DNA of 64,000 bases from Streptomyces sp. DH24 (GCF_029813775.1 NZ_JARVKW010000038.1:1-64000), one strand, 5' to 3'. Positions 42,538 to 51,465 are shown, numbered from the stretch's first letter. Translations and numbers: made by a program. Notes: generated from the letters alone by a model not told the origin.

Positions 42538-42568
42538 GCCCCCGGCTCGGCAGGTCCGAGCCGGGGGC
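42538..42568 (+). terminator. tRNA-Lys terminator
   Basis: 13-bp perfect arms (GCCCCCGGCTCGG and complement) around CAGGT, directly after the tRNA. Confidence 0.85.
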
Positions 42569-42591
42569 TTCGTCGTTCCACAATGGTGCCC

Positions 42592-43731
42592 ATGCCTCTG
42601 CCGTACGTCCTGCTGTCCGCCGCCGTCTCCCTCGACGGCTACCTGGACGACACCGGTCCCGAGCGGCTGCTGCTGTCCGGCGCGGCCGACTTCGACCGGG
42701 TCGACGAGGTGCGGGCGTCCGTCGACGCGATCCTGGTCGGCGCCGGCACGATCCGCGCCGACAACCCCCGGCTGCTGGTCAACTCGCCCGAGCGCCGTGC
42801 CGCCCGCCGCGCCGCCGGGCGGCCGGAGTTCCCGCTCAAGGTCACCGTCAGCGGGTCCGGCGAGCTCGACCCGGCGGCCGACTTCTGGCACACCGGCGGG
42901 GACAAGGTCCTCTACACGACCGACGAGGGAGCCGACCGGGCCCGGCGGCTCGCCGTCGCCGCCGACGTCGTGTCGCTCGGCCCGCGCCTCGACTGGCGCG
43001 TCCTGCTGGAGCACCTGCACGACGTGCGCGGCGTCGAGCGGCTCATGGTCGAGGGCGGCGGTACCGTCCACACCCAGCTCCTCCAGCAGGGCCTCGCCGA
43101 CGAACTCCAGCTCGTCCTCGCCCCGCTCCTCGTCGGCGACCCGGACGCGCCCCGCCTGTTCGGGCCCGGCGGCTACCAGGGCGGCCGGCTGCGGCTCGTG
43201 GAGACCCGGCGCATCGGGGACGTCGTCCTTGCGCGCTACGAGCCCACCGCGCCCGGCACCGGCGCCGTGCCGTCCGCCGCCGACCGGAACTGGCTCGCCC
43301 TGGCCTGCGACCTGGCGGCGCAGTGCCCGCCCGCCGCGACCGCGTTCAGCGTGGGGGCCGTGGTGGTCGCCGCCGACGGGACCGAACTCGCGCGCGGGTA
43401 CTCGCGGGAGGCCGGCGATCCCGTCGTGCACGCCGAGGAGGCCGCCCTCGCCAAGCTCGACCCGGCCGATCCGAGGCTCGCCTCCGCGACCGTCTACAGC
43501 AGCCTCGAACCCTGCGCCCGCCGCGCCTCCCGGCCCCGGCCCTGCGCCCGGCTCATCCTCGACGCGGGGGTGCCCCGCGTGGTGACGGCCTGGCGGGAGC
43601 CGGACACCTTCGTCGCGGGCGCCGACGGCAGCGGGGTGCTGGCGGCCGGGGGCGTCGACGTCGTCGTGCTGCCCGAGTACGAGGAGCGGGCCAAGGAGCC
43701 CAACCGGCATCTGCCGGCCCCGCCCGCCTGA
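42592..43731 (+). CDS. RibD-like bifunctional protein with reversed domain order
   Basis: 379 residues from ATG 42592 (MPLPYVLLSAAVSLDGYLDD). The N-terminal half (1-215) is a RibD_C/DHFR-like pyrimidine reductase domain (VDAILVGAGTIRADNPRLLV, RLMVEGGGTVHTQLL). The C-terminal half (about 225-375) is a cytidine-deaminase-like domain with the zinc ligands in VVHAEEAAL and SLEPCARRASRPRPCARL. Classic RibD/RibG has the opposite order, deaminase first. It may carry out the two middle steps of riboflavin synthesis or act on a related pyrimidine in a specialised pathway; no other riboflavin gene is nearby. CACAAT (42579-42584) ends 7 nt before this ATG and there is no Shine-Dalgarno sequence, so ATG 42592 is preferred to 42583. 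Confidence 0.85.
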   Translation: MPLPYVLLSAAVSLDGYLDDTGPERLLLSGAADFDRVDEVRASVDAILVGAGTIRADNPRLLVNSPERRAARRAAGRPEFPLKVTVSGSGELDPAADFWHTGGDKVLYTTDEGADRARRLAVAADVVSLGPRLDWRVLLEHLHDVRGVERLMVEGGGTVHTQLLQQGLADELQLVLAPLLVGDPDAPRLFGPGGYQGGRLRLVETRRIGDVVLARYEPTAPGTGAVPSAADRNWLALACDLAAQCPPAATAFSVGAVVVAADGTELARGYSREAGDPVVHAEEAALAKLDPADPRLASATVYSSLEPCARRASRPRPCARLILDAGVPRVVTAWREPDTFVAGADGSGVLAAGGVDVVVLPEYEERAKEPNRHLPAPPA

Positions 43732-43839
43732 ACGGCCGGCCGCCCACGCCTCCCATCGGCCCCTCAGATCCTGCGGCCCGCCCGCCGTCGCGTCACGCTG
43801 CCAGTGAACCGCACACACGGTGACGCGGAGGGAGTCGTG

Positions 43840-45093
43840 ATGGGGTCAGTGGGGTCAGGGGAGCCGAAGGGTTCAGCGGGACCGGGCCGCCCGGGAAGCC
43901 GGGTCCAGCCGGTCGGGCCGGTGAAGCGGGTCGGGCCGGCCCGGCGGCGTCGCCGTGCCGCCGCGCTCCTCGCCGTACCGCTGGCCGCCGCGCTCGTCGT
44001 CTCCTGCGGGACCGGGGACGGCCGGACCATGGCGCGCGCCCTGCCCGCCGACGCCGACTTCACGCACCCGGGCGTCCTCGTCGGCAAGGACCAGCTGACC
44101 GCCGTACGGAAGAACGTGACTGCGGGCAAGCAGCCGTGGCTGAAGGCCTACCTCGACATGCGGGACAGCAAGTACGGCTCGTACAAGTACCGGCCCGAGC
44201 CCCACGAGACCGTGATCTGCCCCGCCGACGGCCGGCCCGGGCACGGCTGCGCCGAGGAACGCGCCGACGCCATCGCCGCGTACACCCAGGCCCTGCTGTT
44301 CACGGTCACCGGCAAGCGGCAGCACGCCGTCAAGGCCAGGGAGATCCTGGACGCCTGGTCGGGCAGGCTGAAGGGGCACGGCATCCAGGACGCCGGGTGG
44401 GCCGCCTCCACCTGGGCGCGGGCCGCGGAGATCGTGCGGCACACGCCGGGCGCGGACTGGCCCGCCGAGCGCGTGCGGCGCTTCGAGGACATGCTGCGCA
44501 GCGTCCACCTGCCCGCCGTCGGCGTGAAGGTTCCGGGCCGCAGCGGCGGCCAGGACCTCGTCATGACGGACGCGGCCATCTCGATCGCCGTGTTCCTGGA
44601 CGACCACAAGGCCTTCGACCGGGCCCTGGAGCGCTTCCGGGCCCGCGTGCCCGTCTACTTCTCCGGGAAGAACGGCGTCACGCAGGACACCTGCCGCGGC
44701 CTGCGGGAGGTCGGCCGGGGCATCGCCGCCACCGCCCACATCGCCGAGACCGCCTGGCACCAGGGCGTCGACCTGTACGACGAGGTCAAGGACCGGCTGA
44801 CCGCCGCGCTCACCCTGCACGCCCGGCGGCAGGCGGGCGAACCCGTGTCCGCCGCCTCGTGCGGCGGACGGGTCGGTGGCGGCGGCAAGAGCGGCAGCGT
44901 CGGGCAGGCCGGCAGCCGCATGGGGCCCGGCCTGGAGGTCGCCCTGCATCACCTGGAGGACCGGCTCGGCGGCTCCGTACCGGCCGCGCACCGGCTCGCG
45001 GCCGGTTCCCGGCCCGCCGGGACGGACAACCTGTTCGTGGCCTGGGAGACGCTCACGCACGTCGCGAAGCCGGGTGAGAAGCCCGCCGGATGA
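43840..45093 (+). CDS. Alginate-lyase-family lipoprotein
   Basis: 417 residues from ATG 43840 (GGAGGGAG about 6 nt upstream). The basic stretch RRRRRAAALLAVPLAAALVVSC is a lipoprotein or signal sequence with Cys as the likely lipidation site. The following domain (TAVRKNVTAGKQPWLKAYLDM, ADAIAAYTQALLFTVTGKRQHAVKAREILDAWSG, DAGWAASTWARAAEIVRHTP, QDLVMTDAAISIAVFLDD) is the alpha/alpha-barrel of the alginate lyase family. These enzymes degrade uronate-rich polysaccharides by beta-elimination, but distant members have other roles; the substrate is not certain. It precedes the initiator tRNA. Confidence 0.8.
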   Translation: MGSVGSGEPKGSAGPGRPGSRVQPVGPVKRVGPARRRRRAAALLAVPLAAALVVSCGTGDGRTMARALPADADFTHPGVLVGKDQLTAVRKNVTAGKQPWLKAYLDMRDSKYGSYKYRPEPHETVICPADGRPGHGCAEERADAIAAYTQALLFTVTGKRQHAVKAREILDAWSGRLKGHGIQDAGWAASTWARAAEIVRHTPGADWPAERVRRFEDMLRSVHLPAVGVKVPGRSGGQDLVMTDAAISIAVFLDDHKAFDRALERFRARVPVYFSGKNGVTQDTCRGLREVGRGIAATAHIAETAWHQGVDLYDEVKDRLTAALTLHARRQAGEPVSAASCGGRVGGGGKSGSVGQAGSRMGPGLEVALHHLEDRLGGSVPAAHRLAAGSRPAGTDNLFVAWETLTHVAKPGEKPAG

Positions 45094-45142
45094 ACCGTGG
45101 TGATCGGGCCTCCGCGGATGACGTACACTGGAGTCACAACGA

Positions 45143-45216
45143 CGCGGGGTGGAGCAGCTCGGTAGCTCGCTGGGCTCATAACCCAGAGGTCGCAGGTTCA
45201 AATCCTGTCCCCGCTA
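45143..45216 (+). tRNA. Initiator tRNA-fMet (CAU)
   Basis: Anticodon loop CTCATAA with three consecutive G-C pairs in the stem (CTGGG/CCCAG), and a mismatched first acceptor pair (C1 against U72). Both are initiator hallmarks. CCA is not encoded. A -10-like TACACT lies at 45124-45129. It ends in a strong hairpin. Confidence 0.95.
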
Positions 45217-45223
45217 CTGAAGG

Positions 45224-45259
45224 CCGAGGGCCGGAATCCGAAAGGGTTCCGGCCCTCGG
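45224..45259 (+). terminator. Initiator tRNA terminator
   Basis: Perfect 13-bp arms (CCGAGGGCCGGAA and complement) with a 10-nt loop, followed by TGTTTT. Confidence 0.9.
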
Positions 45260-45524
45260 TGTTTTCCGCCGCCGACCCGCCTCTCACTGACCGTGACGGA
45301 CTCGTCCCCCTCCGATAACAACTGATACACCGTCAGGTTGCGTGAGTGGCCCGCAAGGGGTGCGCAAGGGGCCCAGGAGGCGGTCAACTCGCCCGTTTTT
45401 CACCGGTCGTGGGAGGTAAGTCCACCCGGAAATCGCTAATGATCAAGAGGAACGGCTTGGAATCCGCGCCCCGCGTCTATTAACGTTCGATAACGCAGCG
45501 CGGTCGTCCCAGCCGTCACAGAAG

Positions 45525-45680
45525 GCGGCTCCGTGCTCACGCGCCGAATCCCGCGAGGGAACCGGGGAACCACCACCCTGGGGTGAATCGCGCGTAGGTC
45601 CTCGTGGCAGCACGACGGATATACGCGCGTAGGAGACCTTCCTGCTCCGAACCCGTCAGCTAACCCGGTAGGCGGAGAAG
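45525..45680 (+). ncRNA. ydaO/yuaA (c-di-AMP) riboswitch
   Basis: The leader of the M23 peptidase gene carries the signature blocks of this class in order: GCCGAATCCCG, GGGAACCGGGGAACC, the GGGGTGAATCGC strand, a GTAGG turn and finally CCGAACCCGTCAGCTAACC-GGTAGGCGGA (45647-45675). In Streptomyces this class binds cyclic di-AMP and switches off cell-wall hydrolase genes such as rpfA. Arms CCTTCCTGCTCCG and CGGAGAAGGAAGG close the 3' part next to the ribosome-binding region (AGGAG at about 45688), which could form the expression platform. Boundaries are approximate. The stretch 45290-45500 before it has no gene and should hold the promoter (e.g. TATTAA near 45478). Confidence 0.92.
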
Positions 45681-45701
45681 GAAGGAAAGGAGTACGCCCA
45701 C

Positions 45702-46736
45702 GTGGCGTCCAACCGGCCTGCCCCAGAGGCCCCGTTCGTGCCGAGCCAGCGCACCACCGAGACCTTCGGCTACGGCGAATACCGCAGCGACGAGGGCCCG
45801 TTCGAGGAGTGGAACCCCACCGAGGAGTCCGTCCGCCCGGTACGCGGCAGGCATCGCGTCGCCAAGCAGCGCGGCGGCGGGCTCGCCCGCAGCTCCACGG
45901 TTCTCGGCGTCGGTGTCATAGCCGCCGTCGGCGCGGGCGGCATGGCCACCGCGCAGACCGGCAAGCCGCCGGTGTCGATCTCCATGCCCGACCTCCCCAA
46001 TGTGGGTTCCCTCATCTCGGACGACGACACCTCCGAGGGCACCGCCACCCCGCTCAGCGGCGTCGGCGTCGCCGTGGCCGACACCGCCGACCAGGGCGTC
46101 GCGGACGCCGGCGAGGCGCTGCGGGCCCGGATCATGGCGCAGGCCGAGCAGCAGCGCAGCCAGGCCGACAGCAAGGCCGTCCAGGCCGCCGCCGAAGCCG
46201 CCGAGAAGGCCGCCGCCGAGGCCGCCTCCAAGGCGGAGAAGGAGGCCAGGGAGAAGGCCGCCGCGGCCAAGGCGAAGGCCGAGGAGGAGGCCCGCAAGAA
46301 GGCCGAGGCCGAGCGACTCGCCGAGCTGGCCCGCCAGTACACGCTGCCGACCTCCTCGTACACCGTCAGCTCCGTCTTCGGCCAGGCCGGCTCGATGTGG
46401 TCCTCCGGCTACCACACCGGCGCCGACTTCGCCGCGCCCACCGGCACGCTCCTCAAGGCGGTCCACACGGGCACGATCACCGAGGCGGGCTGGGCCGGCT
46501 CCTACGGCTACCGCACGATCCTCACCCTCGAGGACGGCACGGAGATCTGGTACTGCCACCAGTCGTCGATCAGCGTCAGCGTCGGCCAGAAGGTCACCAC
46601 CGGCGAAGTCATCGGCCGCGTGGGCGCCACCGGCAACGTCACCGGGGCCCACCTCCACATGGAGGTCCACCCGGACGGCGCCGACGGCGGCATCGACCCG
46701 CTGGCGTGGCTGCGCAGCAAGGGCCTCAACCCCTGA
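45702..46736 (+). CDS. M23-family cell-wall endopeptidase under c-di-AMP riboswitch control
   Basis: 344 residues. The GTG at 45702 has AGGAG 9 nt upstream. A basic segment and hydrophobic helix (about 60-85, STVLGVGVIAAVGAGGMATA) form a non-cleaved or late signal. A long Ala/Lys/Glu coiled coil (about 130-215) follows, then the peptidase_M23 domain with zinc ligands in YHTGADFAAPTGT and HLHMEVHPDG. It cuts peptide bridges in peptidoglycan. The coiled coil and M23 layout resembles EnvC/NlpD-like hydrolases. The upstream riboswitch makes it a c-di-AMP-controlled muralytic enzyme, probably linked to germination or growth restart. Confidence 0.93.
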   Translation: MASNRPAPEAPFVPSQRTTETFGYGEYRSDEGPFEEWNPTEESVRPVRGRHRVAKQRGGGLARSSTVLGVGVIAAVGAGGMATAQTGKPPVSISMPDLPNVGSLISDDDTSEGTATPLSGVGVAVADTADQGVADAGEALRARIMAQAEQQRSQADSKAVQAAAEAAEKAAAEAASKAEKEAREKAAAAKAKAEEEARKKAEAERLAELARQYTLPTSSYTVSSVFGQAGSMWSSGYHTGADFAAPTGTLLKAVHTGTITEAGWAGSYGYRTILTLEDGTEIWYCHQSSISVSVGQKVTTGEVIGRVGATGNVTGAHLHMEVHPDGADGGIDPLAWLRSKGLNP

Positions 46737-46893
46737 GGCGGCGCCTCCCCACGCACGTCCCTTCCGGCCCCGGTGGTCCTGGCGGCAACCCCCCGACGTC
46801 AGGACTGCCGGTCACGCGCGCCCGGCCGCGTTTACGCGATCTTTGCCGGGCCGCGCGGAATGGGCGGCTCCGTCACGGTCGTTGACGTACGGC

Positions 46894-47838
46894 ATGACTT
46901 CTCTTCGCAAGCTCGGCCCGTCCGACCTCGAGGTGTTCCCGCTCGCCCTCGGCGGCAACGTCTTCGGCTGGACCGCCGACGAGACGCAGTCCTTCGCCGT
47001 GCTCGACGCCTACACGGCGGCCGGCGGCAACTTCGTCGACACCGCCGACTCCTACTCGGCGTGGGTCGACGGCAACAGCGGCGGCGAGTCCGAGACGATC
47101 ATCGGCAAGTGGCTCAGGGCCCGCGGCAACCGCTCCGACGTCGTCATCGCCACCAAGGTCAGCCAGCACCCCGACTACCAGGGCCTGACCGCCGCCACCA
47201 TCAAGGCCGCCGCCGACGCCTCACTGCGCCGCCTCGGCACCGACCACATCGACCTCTACTACACGCACTTCGACAAGCCCGAGGTGCCGGTCGAGGAGAT
47301 CATCAGCGCCCTGGACGAGCTGGTGCGGGCCGGGAAGGTCCGGTACATCGCCGCCTCCAACATCTCGCCCGAGCGGCTGCGGGCCTCCCTGGAGTTCTCC
47401 GACCGCGAGGGCTTCGCCCGCTACGTGGCGCTCCAGCCCCACTACAACCTCGTCTCCCGCGACACCTACGAGGGGGACCTGCGCGAGGTCGCCGAGCGGG
47501 CCGGTCTCGCCGCCGTGCCGTACTGCGCGCTGGCCTCCGGCTTCCTGACCGGCAAGTACCGGCCGGGTACGACCGTGGACAGCCCTCGTGCGGGCGGCGC
47601 CGCCAAGCACCTGGAGACCGGGCGCGGGCAGCGGGTGCTCGCCGCCCTGGACGAGATCGCCGCCGCGCACGACGCGCCGGTCGCCACCGTGGCCCTGGCC
47701 TGGCTCGCCGCGCAGCCGACCGTCGTCGCCCCGATCGCCTCCGCCCGCACGGTCGGGCAGCTGCCGGACCTGCTGGGGGTGGCGGAACTGACGCTCACCG
47801 ACGACGAGGTGGCGCGGCTGACGCGGGCGTCGGCGTAA
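46894..47838 (+). CDS. Aldo/keto reductase
   Basis: 314 residues, an NADPH-dependent TIM-barrel oxidoreductase. LEVFPLALGGNVFGWTADE and NFVDTADSYSAW (catalytic Asp/Tyr) open the barrel. Lys is in VIATKVSQHP, and a His-type motif follows in IDLYYTHFDKPEVPVEE. The cofactor site is near PIASARTVGQLPDLLGVAEL. The substrate cannot be told. The ATG at 46894 lacks a ribosome site. It is convergent with prsW, and only 6 nt separate the two stop codons. Confidence 0.9.
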   Translation: MTSLRKLGPSDLEVFPLALGGNVFGWTADETQSFAVLDAYTAAGGNFVDTADSYSAWVDGNSGGESETIIGKWLRARGNRSDVVIATKVSQHPDYQGLTAATIKAAADASLRRLGTDHIDLYYTHFDKPEVPVEEIISALDELVRAGKVRYIAASNISPERLRASLEFSDREGFARYVALQPHYNLVSRDTYEGDLREVAERAGLAAVPYCALASGFLTGKYRPGTTVDSPRAGGAAKHLETGRGQRVLAALDEIAAAHDAPVATVALAWLAAQPTVVAPIASARTVGQLPDLLGVAELTLTDDEVARLTRASA

Positions 47839-47844
47839 CGCCCG

Positions 47845-49335
47845 CTACGACTGGTACGGGTTGTATGTCGTGTACCCGTTGTACCCGTTGTACCCGTCGT
47901 GCCCGTTGTGCGCGGTATGGGCGTTGTGGGCGGTGTGGGTGTTGTGCGCGGGGTACGGCGCCGCCGGGCCGTACGCGGCCCGGCCGTAGGCCGCCTGACC
48001 GTACGCCGCCTGACCGTAGGCGGCAGGGCCGTGGGCGGCCGGGCCGCCGTGCGGGCCCGGGCCGTGCACCGGCCACGGCGGTGTGTACGGCGCCGGCGGC
48101 AGGTACACCGGGACCGGCGGCGCCGCGACCCGTGCCGCGTACTCCAGCGCCGGGCGGGCGGCGTCCCGGCGGGCCCACAGCTCGTTGAGCAGCTCCCGCT
48201 CCCGGTTCACGAAGCCGGGCCCCGCCTTGCCCTGCCGCCCCCGGTGCCGCAGGAACGCCAGCGAGGTCGCGTACGCCTCGTACCGGGCCACGTCCCGCGC
48301 CGCGGACTTCCCGGCGTGCCGGCGCGCGTACTTCCGCGCGATCCGGCGGGCCCGCATCGAGCCCAGCGCGAACGGCTCCGGGGGCGTCAGCCAGCCCGCG
48401 ACCGCGTAGGCGGGCAGCTCGGTCCGCACGGTGCGCAGCTCGCGCTGGCGCGTCCAGATCACCAGCCACGTCAGCAGCCCGAACGCGGGCACCATGAACG
48501 CCGCGTACACGACGATGAAGCCGAACTGGCCGAGCGTCGTGGAGCCGTTCCACAGCGCGTGCATGCCCATCGCGAGCAGCAGCCCGGTCAGCGGCAGCGC
48601 CACGCGGCGCGGCATCCGGTGGTCGACGGACAGCGCGGTGAGGCCGAAGCCGATGCCGGTGAGGACCGTGAACAGCGGGTGCGCGAAGGGCGACATGACG
48701 ATGCGGACGAAGAAGGTCGCCGCGGTGACCGAGGCCATGCCGCTGTCACCGGTGAGCTGGTCGGTGCCGAAGGCGGTGCCGAGGTAGAGGATGTTCTCGG
48801 TGAACGCGAAGCCGGTGGCGGTGACCCCGGCTATCACCACCCCGTCGAGGATGCCGGTGAAGTCCCGTCTGCGGAACAGGAAGACGAGGAGGACGGCGGC
48901 GGCCTTGGCGCTCTCCTCGACGACCGGCGCTATCACGGTCGCCCCGAGGGTGTCGGCGCTGGACGGGTCGGCGGTCGCCGTCGCTATCCACCGGGTCGCG
49001 AAGCTGTTGGCGACGATCGCTATCAGTGCCGCCGCGCAGGCGCCCCAGGCGAACGCGAACACCAGATTCCGCCACGGTCCCGGCTCGACCCGGTCCAGCC
49101 AGCGGAACGCGGCTATGAGCAGCGGCACCGGCAGCACGGCGAGGCCGAGACCGACCAGGAAGCCCTCGGTGCCGGTCTCCTCGCGGACCAGGGCGAGGAT
49201 GACGAGCCCGGAGAGCGCGAGCAGCGTGCTCGGCGCTCCGTAACGGACCCATGTGTGCTGCCACCAGTGCGCGTGCCGCAGTGTGCCGCCGGCGGGAGAG
49301 CTGGGGGGCGTCGGGTACGGAGGACAGGTGGCCAC
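47845..49335 (-). CDS. PrsW-family intramembrane metalloprotease with Tyr/Asn/Gly-rich tail
   Basis: 496 residues. Eight or so TM helices (30-290) carry the family sites: EESAKAAAVL (EExxK), FAFTENILYLG, FAHPLFTVLTGIGFG and MGMHALWNG. PrsW-type proteases cut anti-sigma factors in the membrane and so release sigma factors; the target here is unknown. After the membrane domain come a charged region (280-390) and a compositionally odd tail (about 420-496): repeated AAYGQ units, then NTHTAHN repeats, then NGYNGYNGY. GTG start without Shine-Dalgarno; TAGGGT (49343-49348 on the minus strand) ends 7 nt upstream, so it is probably leaderless. Confidence 0.88.
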   Translation of the reverse strand: MATCPPYPTPPSSPAGGTLRHAHWWQHTWVRYGAPSTLLALSGLVILALVREETGTEGFLVGLGLAVLPVPLLIAAFRWLDRVEPGPWRNLVFAFAWGACAAALIAIVANSFATRWIATATADPSSADTLGATVIAPVVEESAKAAAVLLVFLFRRRDFTGILDGVVIAGVTATGFAFTENILYLGTAFGTDQLTGDSGMASVTAATFFVRIVMSPFAHPLFTVLTGIGFGLTALSVDHRMPRRVALPLTGLLLAMGMHALWNGSTTLGQFGFIVVYAAFMVPAFGLLTWLVIWTRQRELRTVRTELPAYAVAGWLTPPEPFALGSMRARRIARKYARRHAGKSAARDVARYEAYATSLAFLRHRGRQGKAGPGFVNRERELLNELWARRDAARPALEYAARVAAPPVPVYLPPAPYTPPWPVHGPGPHGGPAAHGPAAYGQAAYGQAAYGRAAYGPAAPYPAHNTHTAHNAHTAHNGHDGYNGYNGYTTYNPYQS

Positions 49336-49384
49336 GGCAAGGACCCTAACGAGACAGGGGCGCCGCCCGCAGGGCGTAACGGGC

Positions 49385-50215
49385 TCAGGCGTCGGTGGGG
49401 CGTCGGTCTTCGTGCTGTACGCGACGGAAGATCAGGTCGTTCACGACATGTCCCTTGTCCAGTCCCTGACCCTCGAAACGGGTCAGCGGCCGGAACCCGG
49501 GGCGCGGGGCGAAACCACCGTCGGGCCGGGTGTTCTCGAAATCGGGGTGCGCGGTGAGCACCTCCAGCATCTGCTCCGCGTACGGCTCCCAGTCGGTCGC
49601 GCAGTGCACGATCCCGCCGGGCCTCAGGCGGGAGGCGGCCAGCGTCAGGAACTCCGGCTGGATCAGCCGCCGCTTGTGGTGCCGCTTCTTCGGCCAGGGG
49701 TCCGGGAAGTAGACGCGCAGCCCCGACAGGGAGTCGGGGGCGAGCATCTCGCGGAGCAGGATGATCGCGTCGCCGTTGCCGACCCGGACGTTGGACAGGC
49801 CCTTGTGGTCGGCGAGGTTCAGCAGGTTGCCCTGGCCGGGGGTGTGGACGTCCACGGCGAGGACGTTGGTGGCCGGGTCGGCGGCGGCCATCTGTGCCGT
49901 GGCCTCGCCCATCCCGAAGCCGATCTCCAGGACGACCGGGTTGTCGTTGCCGAACAGCTCGGCCAGGTCGAGGACGGCGTGCCCGTCGATGTCCAGGCCC
50001 CACTTGGGCCACAGCCGCTGCAGGGCGTCCGCCTGGCCGGCGGTCACACGGCTGCGGCGCGGCTGGAAGCTCCGGATCCGCCGCTCGAAGTGCGACCCGG
50101 CGGGGTCGGCCTTCGGCCCGTCCGGGAAGCGGGGCTCGCCCTTCGGCCGGGCAGGGCGGGACGAGGCCTCGGGGGCGGGCCGGGGGGCTTCGGGGGTGTT
50201 CACGGAGTCAGACAC
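49385..50215 (-). CDS. trmB: tRNA (guanine-N7-)-methyltransferase
   Basis: 276 residues, longer than E. coli TrmB because of a Pro/Ala-rich N-terminal extension of about 60 residues. It uses SAM to methylate G46 of tRNAs. LFGNDNPVVLEIGFGMGEAT is the SAM site and VYFPDPWPKKRHHKRRLIQPEFL the family signature (catalytic Asp in PDPWPKKRHxKRR). GTG start without Shine-Dalgarno; TAAAAT (50225-50230) lies 9 nt upstream, so the leader is at most a few nucleotides. A terminator separates it from the upstream oxidase gene. Confidence 0.95.
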   Translation of the reverse strand: MSDSVNTPEAPRPAPEASSRPARPKGEPRFPDGPKADPAGSHFERRIRSFQPRRSRVTAGQADALQRLWPKWGLDIDGHAVLDLAELFGNDNPVVLEIGFGMGEATAQMAAADPATNVLAVDVHTPGQGNLLNLADHKGLSNVRVGNGDAIILLREMLAPDSLSGLRVYFPDPWPKKRHHKRRLIQPEFLTLAASRLRPGGIVHCATDWEPYAEQMLEVLTAHPDFENTRPDGGFAPRPGFRPLTRFEGQGLDKGHVVNDLIFRRVQHEDRRPTDA

Positions 50216-50233
50216 AGTACGTCGATTTTACGG

Positions 50234-50260
50234 GCGCCCGCGGTCGTGGTCCGCGGGCGC
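50234..50260 (-). terminator. Terminator of the L-2-hydroxyglutarate oxidase gene
   Basis: Perfect 10-bp arms (GCGCCCGCGG and complement) around a 7-nt loop, abutting the oxidase stop codon and directly upstream of the trmB -10 element. Confidence 0.75.
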
Positions 50261-51465
50261 TAGCGGTCGTCCAGGGCGGCCAGCGCCCGGCGTGCCACCT
50301 CCCGGCCGATCGGCAGGGACGCCGTGGCCGCCGGGGAGGGCGCGTTCAGCACGTGGACGGCGTTGACCGACTCGTGGATCAGGAAGTCGTCCACCAGCGT
50401 GCCGTCCCTGAGCACCGCCTGGGCGCGCACCCCGGCCGCCGTGGGTCTGAGGTCCGCCTCCGTCACGGCGGGCAGCAGTCGCCGCACGGCGGTCGTGAAC
50501 GCCTGCTTCGACAGGGACCGGCGCAGCTCGCCCGTGCCGTACCGCCAGTGCCGGCGGGCGATCGCCCACGAGCCCGGCCAGCCGAGCGTCCCGCCCAGCT
50601 CGCGCGGGCGCACCGTCGCCCAGTCGTAGCCCTCGCGGGCCAGCGCCGGGACCGCGTTCGGCCCGACGTGGACGTCGTCGTGGATGCCTCGGGTGAGGTG
50701 GACGCCGAGGAACGGGAACGCCGGGTCCGGCACCGGGTAGACCAGGCCGCGCACCAGCTCCGGGCGGGTCAGCTCGTAGTACTCGCCGCGGAAGGGCACG
50801 ATCCGCATGCCCGGGTCGTCGCCGGTCATGCGGGCGATCTCGTCGCAGTACAGCCCCGCGCAGTTGACCAGCACCCTGCCGCGCACGACGTCCCCGGCGG
50901 CGGTCAGCACGGCCACGCCGCGGCCGGGGCGCCGGTCGACGCGGACGACCCGGGCGCCGTAGCGGATGTCGGCGCCCGACGCCTCGGCCAGGCGGCGGGC
51001 CACCTCCCCGTAGTCGCAGATGCCGGTCGTCCCGACGTGTATGGCCGCCAGGCCCCGCACCTCCGGCTCGTACTCGGCGATCTGGGCCGCGCCCAGCTCC
51101 CGCACCGCGATGCCGTTCTCCCGGCCGCGCTGCACGAGTGCGTGCAGGCGGGGCAGCTCGGCGCGCTCGGTCGCCACGATCAGCTTGCCGGTCACGGCGT
51201 GCGCGATGCCGTACTCCGCGCAGAACTTGATCATCTCGGTGGCGCCGCGGACCGCGTACCGCGCCTTGAGGGAGCCGGGGCGGTAGTAGATGCCGCTGTG
51301 CACGACGCCGCTGTTGCGGCCGGTCTGGTGCCGGGCCGGGCCCTGCTCCTTCTCCAGGACCGTCACGCTCGTGCCCGGCGCGGCACGGGTGATCGCGTAC
51401 GCCGCCGACAGGCCGACGATTCCGCCTCCGATCACCAGCACGTCACAGTCGATCTCCGGCCGCAC
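50260..51465 (-). CDS. lhgO: L-2-hydroxyglutarate oxidase (LhgO-like FAD enzyme)
   Basis: 401 residues from the GTG at 51465 (GGGAGG 9 nt upstream); an in-frame extension to 51519 is unsupported. The N-terminal FAD-binding Rossmann motif (CDVLVIGGGIVGLSAAYAI) is followed by HQTGRNSGVVHSGIYYRPGSLKA, characteristic of the LhgO/DAO branch, and the substrate-region motif RIVPFRGEYYEL. LhgO oxidises L-2-hydroxyglutarate to 2-oxoglutarate, removing a by-product of 2-oxoglutarate reduction. Monocistronic on the minus strand, ahead of trmB. Confidence 0.88.
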   Translation of the reverse strand: MRPEIDCDVLVIGGGIVGLSAAYAITRAAPGTSVTVLEKEQGPARHQTGRNSGVVHSGIYYRPGSLKARYAVRGATEMIKFCAEYGIAHAVTGKLIVATERAELPRLHALVQRGRENGIAVRELGAAQIAEYEPEVRGLAAIHVGTTGICDYGEVARRLAEASGADIRYGARVVRVDRRPGRGVAVLTAAGDVVRGRVLVNCAGLYCDEIARMTGDDPGMRIVPFRGEYYELTRPELVRGLVYPVPDPAFPFLGVHLTRGIHDDVHVGPNAVPALAREGYDWATVRPRELGGTLGWPGSWAIARRHWRYGTGELRRSLSKQAFTTAVRRLLPAVTEADLRPTAAGVRAQAVLRDGTLVDDFLIHESVNAVHVLNAPSPAATASLPIGREVARRALAALDDR

